Of a DNA stretch of 10,620 bases, positions 3,997 to 10,398 are shown piece after piece. Each line of letters opens with the position of its first letter. The first letter of the stretch is position 1. A program made the translations under genes and the position numbers. The stretch spans positions 1 through 10,620 of the forward strand of contig JBIOJM010000350.1 in NCBI GenBank assembly GCA_044450785.1, read 5' to 3'. The notes beneath the pieces were generated by a model. That model searched no databases. It saw nothing but the letters and a program-made list of their open reading frames with translations, and was not told the DNA's origin. The DNA is from JBIOJM01 sp044450785. Lineage in GTDB: Bacteria; Planctomycetota; Planctomycetia; Isosphaerales; Isosphaeraceae.

Positions 3997-6620
3997 CGAC
4001 CACGATGCAAACCAGCAACGGTAAGCACTCGCCCCCGGGCGAGCTCGATCGGCTCAATGAGGCCCTCAGGCTTCTCAAGGCTGGTTACTGGACGATCGCG
4101 ATCTATCCCCCGGGCAGAGTCATCGGGAATCGCGAGCCGACAAAAGGGAAGGAGCCAATCGGCAGAGAGTGGGGTCTCACTCGATGGACCCCGGGGAAGT
4201 TGCGACGTGCGTTCGCAGATTACCCGGGCGCTGGCGCTGGGATCTGCTTCGGGCCCGGCCGTTCGCCCGGCGATGGCTGGCTCATTGACATCGAGGGGGA
4301 CGGTCCGCAAGCCGACCAGTCCAGGGAGAGACTCTTCGGCGGTGAGATCGTGGGCACGATCGGCTGGACGTCGGCCCGGGGTTGCCACGACATCTTCGAT
4401 GCTGATGGCGAACGCCTCTTGAAAGCGTTGGTAGGGGCTGGTTCCAAAGAAAACGGGATGCAACCCGGGGTGTATCACCTCGACGCGCTTCCTGGATTGG
4501 AATTCCGCATCGGTGGGTATAAGGCCGATGGCAAGACGATCAAGCAACTTCAGAGCGTCGTTCCGCCAACGATTGGCACCGATGGCAAGCCTCGGAAGTG
4601 GAAGGGGCCCGACACACTGGCGAGTCTGCCTGAGAGTGCCTACACCTTCCTGGAAGGGCTGGCCGAGTCACACCAGGGTTCGGTAGGGGCAATAGGCAAG
4701 GTCAAGCCAACCAGTTCGGGGGGGCAGAGGGCAACTCCGACCGGTCCGTCTCTCGAGAGACGCGCCATTGCCTACATCAACACCATGGAAGGGGCCGTGT
4801 CTGGGAAGAAAGGACACGACAAGGCGTTCAGAGCTGCCTGCCGGGTCGGTCCCGGATTCGATCTGCCCCCGGACGTCGCGTTCCGGCTGCTCTGGAAACA
4901 CTACAACCCGCGCTGTGTGCCCCGCTGGTCTGAGACCGAGATGCGCCACAAGGTTGATGACGCCTACAAGGAAGAACCGCGGCGTGGGTTCCTGAGAGAC
5001 CAGAAACGCACTCGGTCCAATGCACAAGGCCCCCCATCATCGGGCAATGAACACGCTGGCGGCAATGGTGACGGACACGAGGTTCCCGACATCGAGATCA
5101 ACACCAAGCGGCATATCGTTCTCGATGAAACCATCAGGGCCGTCGCCAACGACCCGGATCTCTACGGCCGCGGCGAGACGCTTGGGATCGTCTACCAAGA
5201 GAAGGAAGATACGGCCAAACTGGCGGGTGGAGTTGAGTTGCGAAACGCCCGCGGCAGTCTGCGATTCATCCCGCTCGCCCAATCCGTGCTGGGTTGCCGG
5301 TTGACCCGACACGCGAACTTCTGGCGATTGAAGAAGATCGAAGGTGAGGATACGGACGTGGATTGCCACCCGCCGGACTGGCTGATCTCGGCCGTTGCGG
5401 ACCATCGTTACTGGCCTGGCGTTCGGGAGCTGCTCTCGATCGCTGAGGTTCCCTACGTGCTAGCCGATGGTTCGCTGGCATCTCCGGGATTCGATCGCCG
5501 AACCGGCACACTCTACCGACCGTCAGTCAAGATCCTGCGGATACCCGACCGGCCGACTCTCAAGGACGCTAAGGATGCTTGTGGCCGACTCTTCAGCCCG
5601 GTAGAGCAGTTCCCCTTTGAGGACGACAACAATCCCCCCGTCTGGCTCGCGAACTTGCTCACGGCGATCCAACGCCCGGCAATCAGAGGACCTGTGCCAG
5701 GGTTCGCCTACAACGGGAACAAGGCCGGTTGTGGGAAGGGGCTGTTGATCGACATCGTCGGCAATATCGTCTGGGGACGGAACGTCAGCACGAGAGCCTA
5801 CCCGATGGACCCGGTCGAAGCCGACAAGGTCAAGCTGGCACTGGCTCTCGCCGCAATCCCGATCGTCCACTTCGACAACCTGCCCGAAGGTGGGTTCTAC
5901 GGCGGATCGACGATGGATTCGGCGATCACTTCGACCATCACGTCAGGCCGCATCCTTGGACTGAGTCGAGACAGCGGCGACGTACCGATCCGGCCCGTGT
6001 GGACGTTGTCGGGCAACAACATCAGCCCGATGGGTGATGGCGATCGGCGATGGCTCCCGATCGACCTGGTGACGCAACAAGAGAGCCCACACGAGCGAAA
6101 GGACATCGAGGTCAAAAACCTTCGCGATCACGTAATCCAGCATCGAGCCGAGTTGCTTCGGGACTGCTACTTGATCCTGAGAGCGCATGCCCTGGCCGGT
6201 CGACCCACTGACGGGTGGGGAGCACTCGGAACCTTTGAAGAGTGGGACCCGGTCATCCGGGGAGCTGCGTGGTGGGTGACTGGTGTTGACTGCCTTACGA
6301 CTCAGCGGAAGCGAGCGAAGGAGATGCCGGACCGGCTCAACAAGACAGCGCTACTACAAGGCTGGAAGGAGCTTGACCCCGGTGGTAAGGGCAAGACAGC
6401 ACAGGAAGCGCTCGAGGCTTTAGACAAGCAACCTGAGAAGTACCCGATTCTCAAGTCCGCTCTTTTGGGCATCTCAAAAGACGGCAAACTGCCAAACGTC
6501 AACCGGATCGGGGCAAAATTGCGAGCCATGAAGAAGACGCCGATATGCGGGATGCGCGTTCAAAAGTGCCCTGAAGATAGGGACGGAACCACCGTCTGGG
6601 TGGTTGTTGATATGCCATAG
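3993..6620 (+). CDS. primase-polymerase/helicase replication protein
   Basis: This 875-residue protein likely starts replication of the element, making primers and unwinding DNA. Residues about 19-205 look like an archaeo-eukaryotic-type prim-pol domain (bifunctional primase/polymerase N-terminal family). Visible signs are the acidic metal-binding motif LIDIEGD (Asp99, Glu101), the TSARGCH motif ending in His132, and a PPTIGTDGKPRKW segment near 191-203. A helical primase C-terminal-like segment follows at about 253-330, then a linker rich in Gly/Asn/His. The ATPase half (about 370-770) shows a Walker A-like NKAGCGKG (576-583), Walker B IVHFDN (Asp628), a sensor-like WTLSGNN (670-676) and a possible arginine finger at DRRW. 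Residues 780-875 may be a winged helix. Walker A ends in Gly instead of Ser/Thr, which is seen in some phage-type helicases. The start has GGAGG seven bases upstream and overlaps the previous stop. Plasmid, phage satellite or integrative element replicase are all possible. Confidence 0.85.
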   Translation: MTTTMQTSNGKHSPPGELDRLNEALRLLKAGYWTIAIYPPGRVIGNREPTKGKEPIGREWGLTRWTPGKLRRAFADYPGAGAGICFGPGRSPGDGWLIDIEGDGPQADQSRERLFGGEIVGTIGWTSARGCHDIFDADGERLLKALVGAGSKENGMQPGVYHLDALPGLEFRIGGYKADGKTIKQLQSVVPPTIGTDGKPRKWKGPDTLASLPESAYTFLEGLAESHQGSVGAIGKVKPTSSGGQRATPTGPSLERRAIAYINTMEGAVSGKKGHDKAFRAACRVGPGFDLPPDVAFRLLWKHYNPRCVPRWSETEMRHKVDDAYKEEPRRGFLRDQKRTRSNAQGPPSSGNEHAGGNGDGHEVPDIEINTKRHIVLDETIRAVANDPDLYGRGETLGIVYQEKEDTAKLAGGVELRNARGSLRFIPLAQSVLGCRLTRHANFWRLKKIEGEDTDVDCHPPDWLISAVADHRYWPGVRELLSIAEVPYVLADGSLASPGFDRRTGTLYRPSVKILRIPDRPTLKDAKDACGRLFSPVEQFPFEDDNNPPVWLANLLTAIQRPAIRGPVPGFAYNGNKAGCGKGLLIDIVGNIVWGRNVSTRAYPMDPVEADKVKLALALAAIPIVHFDNLPEGGFYGGSTMDSAITSTITSGRILGLSRDSGDVPIRPVWTLSGNNISPMGDGDRRWLPIDLVTQQESPHERKDIEVKNLRDHVIQHRAELLRDCYLILRAHALAGRPTDGWGALGTFEEWDPVIRGAAWWVTGVDCLTTQRKRAKEMPDRLNKTALLQGWKELDPGGKGKTAQEALEALDKQPEKYPILKSALLGISKDGKLPNVNRIGAKLRAMKKTPICGMRVQKCPEDRDGTTVWVVVDMP

Positions 6621-6637
6621 CATCCATGATCTCGTCA

Positions 6638-6768
6638 ACCACATGCACCACATGGCACCACATGGTTTCCATCGGTTTCCCCCATTCGGGGATACTTTAA
6701 CACGTGATTAAGGAAACTTTTTTTTCCCCTAGCGATGGTTTCTATGTGGTGTATGTGGTGTATGTGGT
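6638..6768. repeat. inverted iteron arrays with AT-rich spacer, candidate replication origin
   Basis: Left arm (6638-6674) has three CCACATG units (CCACATG, CACCACATGG, CACCACATGG), then CCATCG. Right arm (6733-6768) begins CGATGG and has three ATGTGGT units with a strict 9-bp period. The arms are reverse complements at about 30 of 37 positions. The 58-bp spacer holds a T8 tract (6718-6725), a CACGTG palindrome (6701-6706), a small CCCC/GGGG hairpin (6680-6691) and AT-rich sequence. Short iterated sites beside an easily melted tract, right after a replicase gene, are what an iteron-type origin looks like. A large transcription-terminating or regulatory hairpin is the main alternative. Confidence 0.55.
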
Positions 6769-6883
6769 CCGAATAGTCGGCAGAGCGTGGATGCACCCCC
6801 CCCCCAACTGGTAAGCCGAGGTAAGGCAAAAGCACAAGAACCTGAGGTCACCCGAGGCCCCCAGTCCGATTGGAGAACCCGAC

Positions 6884-7800
6884 ATGTCCCCTGAAACTGA
6901 AATGCTCCGCTCTCGGGCCCAGGCGCTTCGCCAAGCCCTCCCCCCGATCGACGCACGGCCACGCCGCCGGCCGAGCAGGGCCGCCGCCTGGCGACGATCC
7001 CGAGGCCCAAGGATGACGCCGAGATCCGAATCACGTGGTGCGAGTATGAAGGGCACCCCTACCTGGCAATCCGGTTTTGGGTGCGGGGTGACGACGGCCA
7101 GTTCTGGCCGGACAAACACAAGGGCTTCTCGGTCCGGCTCCGCGAGCTGGCCGACGTCGCCGAGGTCATGCGCGTGATCGACTCGCTCACTCAGGACTGT
7201 CCCGCGTTGCGCGTGATCGTCGCCGAAGCCTTGACCGTGTTCGATAACGAAGCTTTCTGGGAGGCCCTCGTATCGATCCCTCCCCATCAACGGGCGATAG
7301 TCCTTCTGGCCCTCCGGGACGCAGCCTGGGCGATCCGCGACGCCAAGCCGTGTGATTTCTGTCTTGAGGCCCAGGCCCGGCACATTCGGTTCCTGGCGAT
7401 CGACCAGGCCCAGTACGCCCAGGTCATAACCCCGAAGCCGGACCGGGGATCCTTCTTGGGTCTCGCCGTCACCTGCTGCCGCTGCGAGACGGCGACGGAT
7501 GCCGAGCTGGGCCGCCGGTTGGTCACCGATCGGCCCGATGTCCTACGGCAAGTCGCCGAGACTCCCTACCGCCGGCACGTGATTCTGGGCCATCGCATCG
7601 GGGAAACCGAAAGCCTTGGCCACCGGCGAGTGCTTGAGGAATGCGGGGATTGCCAGGCAATGCTTTGGGTCGATCAGGACGAGAGCGATCGGGTCGCCCC
7701 AGATTTGCCGCTTTACCTATGTCGCCCATGCTCCCTCAAGCGCGCCGAGTCAGGCACCATTGACTGCGTCCCGATGTTCATACTGGGAGGCACGCTGTGA
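6884..7800 (+). CDS. PC4-like/zinc-finger protein, apparently frameshifted near its start
   Basis: The frame ending at 7800 codes for a clear PC4/p15 (single-stranded DNA-binding transcriptional coactivator) domain at about 7018-7190: EIRITWCEYEGHPYLAIRFW, then GDDGQFWPDKHKGFSVRLREL. A helical segment follows, then four Cys pairs: CDFC (7351), CCRC (7474-7485), CGDC (7642) and CRPC (7720), likely zinc-binding. That frame has no good start codon: the GTG at 7081 lies inside the PC4 domain, and stops occur at 6892 and 6898. In the neighbouring frame an ATG at 6884, with GGAGA seven bases upstream, begins MSPETEMLRSRAQALRQALPP, a plausible N-terminus. Joining them needs a -1 shift between about 6940 and 7000, where a C6 run lies (6940-6945). 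A sequencing error, a real mutation or programmed frameshifting could explain this. The likely role is ssDNA or RNA binding in replication or transcription of the element. Confidence 0.6.
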
Positions 7801-8039
7801 CGCCCGAGAGGCGATGCGAACTGCGATCGATCAACCAGGCTTTCGCGAAAGCGTTCGCCCGCGAGCTGCGAGTCGACCCGGACGCGACTTGGTTCCGGCG
7901 CTCGTTGTTCGCCGCTCCGGCCGTCCCCGCCGTCCCTGCCCCGAGGAAGGCCCCTACGAAGCCCGTGGTGCCACGGAAGTCGCCGGCCGTGCCGAAGTCG
8001 TCGGCCCCGCCGCGGCGATCGGCACGGCCGCGGCGGTGA
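7797..8039 (+). CDS. small basic hypothetical protein
   Basis: This 80-residue protein starts at a GTG that overlaps the previous stop (GTGA), with GGGAGG at 7785-7790, so it is translationally coupled to the PC4-like gene. Residues 1-38 look helical and amphipathic (INQAFAKAFARELRV). The rest is a low-complexity Pro/Ala/Lys/Arg tail that would suit binding to nucleic acid or staying unfolded. I recognise no family. Coding is supported by the coupling and ribosome-binding site more than by the protein sequence itself. Confidence 0.5.
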   Translation: MTPERRCELRSINQAFAKAFARELRVDPDATWFRRSLFAAPAVPAVPAPRKAPTKPVVPRKSPAVPKSSAPPRRSARPRR

Positions 8040-8088
8040 CGCCGGCGGCGAGCTGAAGAGATCGGTCCGTTCCGCCGCGGCCGTCGTC

Positions 8089-8098
8089 GCCGAGCTGG
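8089..8098 (+). repeat. intergenic word GCCGAGCTGG, copy 4
   Basis: Exact copy, followed by CCGCCGCGATCG; the same GCC-GCC continuation is seen at copy 5. Confidence 0.4.
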
Positions 8099-8139
8099 CC
8101 GCCGCGATCGTCGGATCGGAGCGACGAGCGGGCGCTATC

Positions 8140-8183
8140 AAAAAAAGAAGGCCTCTGACGCGGAATGAATCCGGTGAGGCCTT
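8140..8183 (-). terminator. rho-independent terminator for leftward transcription
   Basis: Read on the minus strand, AAGGCCTC (8183-8176) pairs perfectly with GAGGCCTT (8155-8148), with an inner CGGA/TCCG stem in the loop, and is followed by CTTTTTTT. This is a textbook intrinsic terminator for the minus-strand gene ending at 8373. On the + strand only three T bases follow the stem, so it may act weakly in that direction as well. Confidence 0.8.
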
Positions 8184-8309
8184 TGTGATCACGCCGTTAC
8201 CGGCTTCTTGGGCAACGGCAACGCTTGGTTGACGTTAGCGCCCACTGGCCCGATCCAGACCAGCCCCCGTACGGGCTAGCACGCACCGCACAAGGTCCCT
8301 AGACGATAA

Positions 8310-8343
8310 GCGACAACGCCTCGCTGATCAAGGGGGTTGTCGC
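8310..8343. repeat. 8-bp inverted repeat GCGACAAC/GTTGTCGC
   Basis: Perfect inverted repeat (8310-8317 and 8336-8343) with an 18-bp spacer, just past the stop of the HNH-like gene. Its role is unclear: it may be a processing hairpin or a protein site. Confidence 0.4.
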
Positions 8344-8372
8344 CGATCGCCGTCAGCTCGGCCCGGCCCGGC

Positions 8373-9404
8373 TTAGCTCGACGGCACTGTCGGCGGCTTA
8401 ACCGGAACGGGCCGAGGGCGGCGCGTCCTGACGGCGGCCCGGTCGGCGGCTGGCGTCGCGCGCCTCGCGAGGCTTGTGATGGCACCAGGCACGTGCTTCC
8501 AGGTCCTTCCCCTCAGGGCGTCCTTCATAGTGCTTTTGCTCACCGAGAACCTTTCCGCCAGGTCAATCGCCCTGGCCCCGGCGCGATAGAGCTGTCTCGC
8601 CAGACTCACGGATTGCTCGTCGAGCAGCTCCGGCGCGCGGACAATTCTCACACTCGAGTCGACGGGGTTCGCAGGGCCTGTGATGGCACCAGGCACGTGC
8701 TTCCAAGTCCTTCCCCTCAGTGCGTCCCCCATGGTCCCTTCGTCAACCGAGAACCTTTCCGCCAGGTCAATTGTCCTGGCCCCGGCGCGATAGAGCTGTC
8801 TCGCCAGAACCACGGATTGCTCGTCGAGGATTCTGTGGTCGGCATTGAATTGGCCCCTCAAAACAACCGGATTGGGCACATCCTTCCAGGTTCGCCCCCT
8901 CAGGGCGTCCACCATCGTCATCGCTGAAACACCCACCTCCCTGGCCAGTTCGGATATACCCCACCCCGAGCGGTAAAGCATTCTGGCCTCGGCGACGAGG
9001 TCCTTGGTGAGCACCGCGTTGGGGTTATCTGATCCCTTGAGGACGCTGGTGTGGCCCGCGACAAATCGTCCTTTGTCGCTGCTAGGTCTCACTCCCACGG
9101 AGTTCGTTCCCTTTGGCGCCCACGCAAGGTTGCTGAGAGCGCAGTTCGATCGATCCCCGTCCTTGTAAAAAGTCTCGCTCTTAGGCGGCTGAGGTATGCC
9201 AAAGGCCTCGAGGACCAGACTGGCGAGAGAAAAACGGCGGTATGCCACGTAGACGTAAAGCGTCCGACACACCTTCTCTTTCGAGGTCTTCTTCTGGACC
9301 CACTTCCCCGAAGCACGCTTCTCCCAGAGGGTCCCATCCTTGCCGACCAGGTGCCGATCGCTCTCAAGTCTCGGGCAACGCCGATATTCAACCGCCGGAT
9401 TCAT
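8373..9404 (-). CDS. degenerate HNH-endonuclease-like protein with three helix-turn-helix repeats
   Basis: This 343-residue protein has an N-terminal domain (about 15-100) resembling the HNH_3/NUMOD-associated homing endonucleases of phages: GKDGTLWEKR, a LASLVLEAFGIPQP segment, and FYKDGDRSNCALSNLAWAP. In that family the last segment usually reads as His-x-Asp-Gly followed by Asn and NLEW. Here Tyr80 stands where the histidine is expected, and the upstream HRLV histidine is also absent, so cleavage activity is doubtful. Three helix-turn-helix repeats follow at about 132-177, 193-240 and 261-308, each ending in ALRGRTWK-VP, as in the DNA-recognition repeats of these nucleases. The tail is Arg/Pro-rich. 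Start: ATG at 9404 with GGAG (9415-9412) seven bases upstream. It could be a former selfish nuclease turned into a sequence-specific DNA-binding protein. Confidence 0.7.
   Translation of the reverse strand: MNPAVEYRRCPRLESDRHLVGKDGTLWEKRASGKWVQKKTSKEKVCRTLYVYVAYRRFSLASLVLEAFGIPQPPKSETFYKDGDRSNCALSNLAWAPKGTNSVGVRPSSDKGRFVAGHTSVLKGSDNPNAVLTKDLVAEARMLYRSGWGISELAREVGVSAMTMVDALRGRTWKDVPNPVVLRGQFNADHRILDEQSVVLARQLYRAGARTIDLAERFSVDEGTMGDALRGRTWKHVPGAITGPANPVDSSVRIVRAPELLDEQSVSLARQLYRAGARAIDLAERFSVSKSTMKDALRGRTWKHVPGAITSLARRATPAADRAAVRTRRPRPVPVKPPTVPSS
8475..8624 (-). repeat. internal tandem repeat of the HNH-like gene, copy B
   Basis: This 150-bp unit matches 8679-8828 with about 15 differences by my count, at a period of 204 bp (68 codons). 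It encodes the third helix-turn-helix unit. Differences cluster where the recognition helix lies. Confidence 0.75.
8679..8828 (-). repeat. internal tandem repeat of the HNH-like gene, copy A
   Basis: Encodes the second helix-turn-helix unit. The high DNA identity to 8475-8624 indicates a recent duplication, while the first unit (about 8874-9011) is much more diverged. Confidence 0.75.
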
Positions 9405-9426
9405 GGTGCTACTCCGTTCGTTCGAC

Positions 9427-9499
9427 CCCTTAAGGGATGCTCCTGATCAGGCCCCGTTGCCGCCGGAAGCGCGGTCTAGTCGCGTAGTCACCAGGTGAC
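9427..9499. promoter_or_regulatory. cluster of three perfect palindromes upstream of the HNH-like gene
   Basis: CCCTTAAGGG (9427-9436), CCTGATCAGG (9442-9451) and GTCACC-A-GGTGAC (9487-9499) lie within 75 bp, in the 137-bp gap before the leftward gene at 9404. Palindromes at such a position are candidate operator sites, perhaps for the gene's own product. I could not find a convincing -35/-10 pair for the minus strand here. Confidence 0.4.
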
Positions 9500-9524
9500 C
9501 ATCGTTGATACGAAAACCCCGCTC

Positions 9525-9534
9525 GCCGAGCTGG
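9525..9534 (+). repeat. intergenic word GCCGAGCTGG, copy 5
   Basis: Exact copy just beyond the end of the leftward gene 9542-9814, followed by CCGCCG as in copy 4. Confidence 0.4.
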
Positions 9535-9541
9535 CCGCCGT

Positions 9542-9814
9542 TCACGCCCCGTTGCCGCCGCCGGTCGTCAGGATCCTCCGCGTCCTCCGGGCGATCTTGT
9601 CCGTCAGGCTGTCGCTCGCTTGCTGGGTCGTGTCCTCGAAGTCGGCGATGTCATCAAGGAGCATCTCGGCGAATGCCCGCAGCTCGGGCTGGCGGGTCCA
9701 GTCGGTCGATTGCAGCAGGTACTCGACCTGCTCCCGTCTGGCCCGGGTCATCTCCAGGATCGCGGGCGAGACCACCGGCTTGACTGGCGGCGTCTGCTTC
9801 TTCTGAGTCCCCAT
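9542..9814 (-). CDS. small helical hypothetical protein
   Basis: A 90-residue protein of unknown function. After a short Lys/Pro-rich head it is predicted by eye to be mainly helical and charged (MTRARREQVEYLL, PELRAFAEMLLDDIADF, SDSLTDKIARRTRRIL), with no membrane segment. The frame is open further upstream to 9871, but the ATG at 9814 is preferred because AAGGAG lies just before it (about 9828-9823). It follows the 77-residue gene by 47 bp on the same strand, so it is probably in the same leftward operon. Confidence 0.6.
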   Translation of the reverse strand: MGTQKKQTPPVKPVVSPAILEMTRARREQVEYLLQSTDWTRQPELRAFAEMLLDDIADFEDTTQQASDSLTDKIARRTRRILTTGGGNGA

Positions 9815-9861
9815 TGGTTGGCTCCTTAACAGGCATCGAGCCGTTGGAGGATCCCCGCCGG

Positions 9862-10095
9862 CTACAGCCACGTCTCGACAATCGACGCCTCATCGTCCGG
9901 ACTGCGATGGATACACGCGTCCGCTTCGGGGGGGACCGCCTCGCGGGCCGCGGTGAGACTGGGACCAACGAACATCGGCTCGGGATCAGGCACCGGCTCG
10001 GCACTGCCGGCGACGATCGAGAACCGACGGACCACGTAACGGCCCGGGTGATCGTCCGGCGAGTGGTAAACGGTGAACATCGAGAGAGATGCCAT
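9862..10095 (-). CDS. small conserved-looking hypothetical protein
   Basis: This 77-residue protein opens FTVYHSPDDHPGRYVVRRF, continues PVPDPEPMFVGPSLTAAREAVPP, and ends SIVETWL. The pattern resembles a family of small proteins with a VYNHP-DYP-KFVVR head and a DDPVIVE-W tail found in phages and proteobacterial islands, with no known function. It is acidic and single-domain, with no signal peptide or membrane segment. The ATG at 10095 has GGGAG eight bases upstream; the internal ATG at 10080 lacks such a site. It starts 15 bp after the stop of the preceding gene, so they form one operon. Confidence 0.65.
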   Translation of the reverse strand: MASLSMFTVYHSPDDHPGRYVVRRFSIVAGSAEPVPDPEPMFVGPSLTAAREAVPPEADACIHRSPDDEASIVETWL

Positions 10096-10110
10096 CGGCG
10101 TTGCTCCCGG

Positions 10111-10398
10111 TCAGTTGCCGCGGTGGACGTTCTCAGGCCAGACGATGACGACGTCGCCGGCGTGATAGGTGACGATCGAGCCATCGGCCAGCACGACGGC
10201 GAACGGATCGCCCCGGCCCGGATCCGGGTAGTGCGCGACGAGGTAATCGCGGAGCACGTCCTGGGCGATCCACTCGGCGTGGACGGCGTCTTCCTGCATC
10301 TCTAAAACATCACGATCGCGCGACGGCTGTACGTGAACCTCATCGACGTGGCGTGTCGCGGTCCGGACGGCGGTGACGAGCTGGTCGATGGTTGTCAT
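10111..10398 (-). CDS. hypothetical protein with C-terminal DG/PE domain
   Basis: This 95-residue protein has a helical, acidic N-terminal half (residues 1-58). A beta-rich end, DPFAVVLADGSIVTYHAGD then VVIVWPEN (64-90), aligns without gaps to PFVVRLVDGRAFTINHRDF in the neighbouring upstream gene; 11 of 27 positions are identical. The ATG at 10398 overlaps the previous stop as TGATG, which argues for translational coupling; a GTG one codon earlier is possible. Function unknown. It may be a duplicated and extended relative of its neighbour. Confidence 0.65.
   Translation of the reverse strand: MTTIDQLVTAVRTATRHVDEVHVQPSRDRDVLEMQEDAVHAEWIAQDVLRDYLVAHYPDPGRGDPFAVVLADGSIVTYHAGDVVIVWPENVHRGN

Larger units (their letters stand above)
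8040..8372. other. intergenic region between convergent gene blocks
   Basis: No gene is assigned. It contains intergenic word copy 4, a minus-strand terminator, a CCCGTACGGG palindrome (8266-8275) and an 8-bp inverted repeat (8310-8343). A short minus-strand frame (about 8274-8189) ending just before the terminator may be a gene remnant. Confidence 0.5.

Noticed and set aside
3915..4547. 210-residue minus-strand open frame
   Set aside because: Antisense shadow of the prim-pol N-terminal domain, whose motifs are clear on the + strand.
6638..6768. CRISPR-like array
   Set aside because: Repeats are only 9-10 bp, are contiguous without spacers and occur in opposite orientation on the two sides, unlike CRISPR repeats.
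6796..6805. C10 homopolymer
   Set aside because: It lies in non-coding sequence between the iteron arrays and the PC4-like gene; nothing beyond possible sequencing uncertainty is indicated.
8193..8343. tRNA-like or attachment-site sequence in the convergent region
   Set aside because: Small stems are present, but no cloverleaf, anticodon arm or T-loop consensus could be built.
8337..8927. 196-residue + strand open frame with internal repeats
   Set aside because: Its repeats are simply the antisense of the helix-turn-helix repeats in the minus-strand gene, which has family landmarks and a ribosome-binding site.
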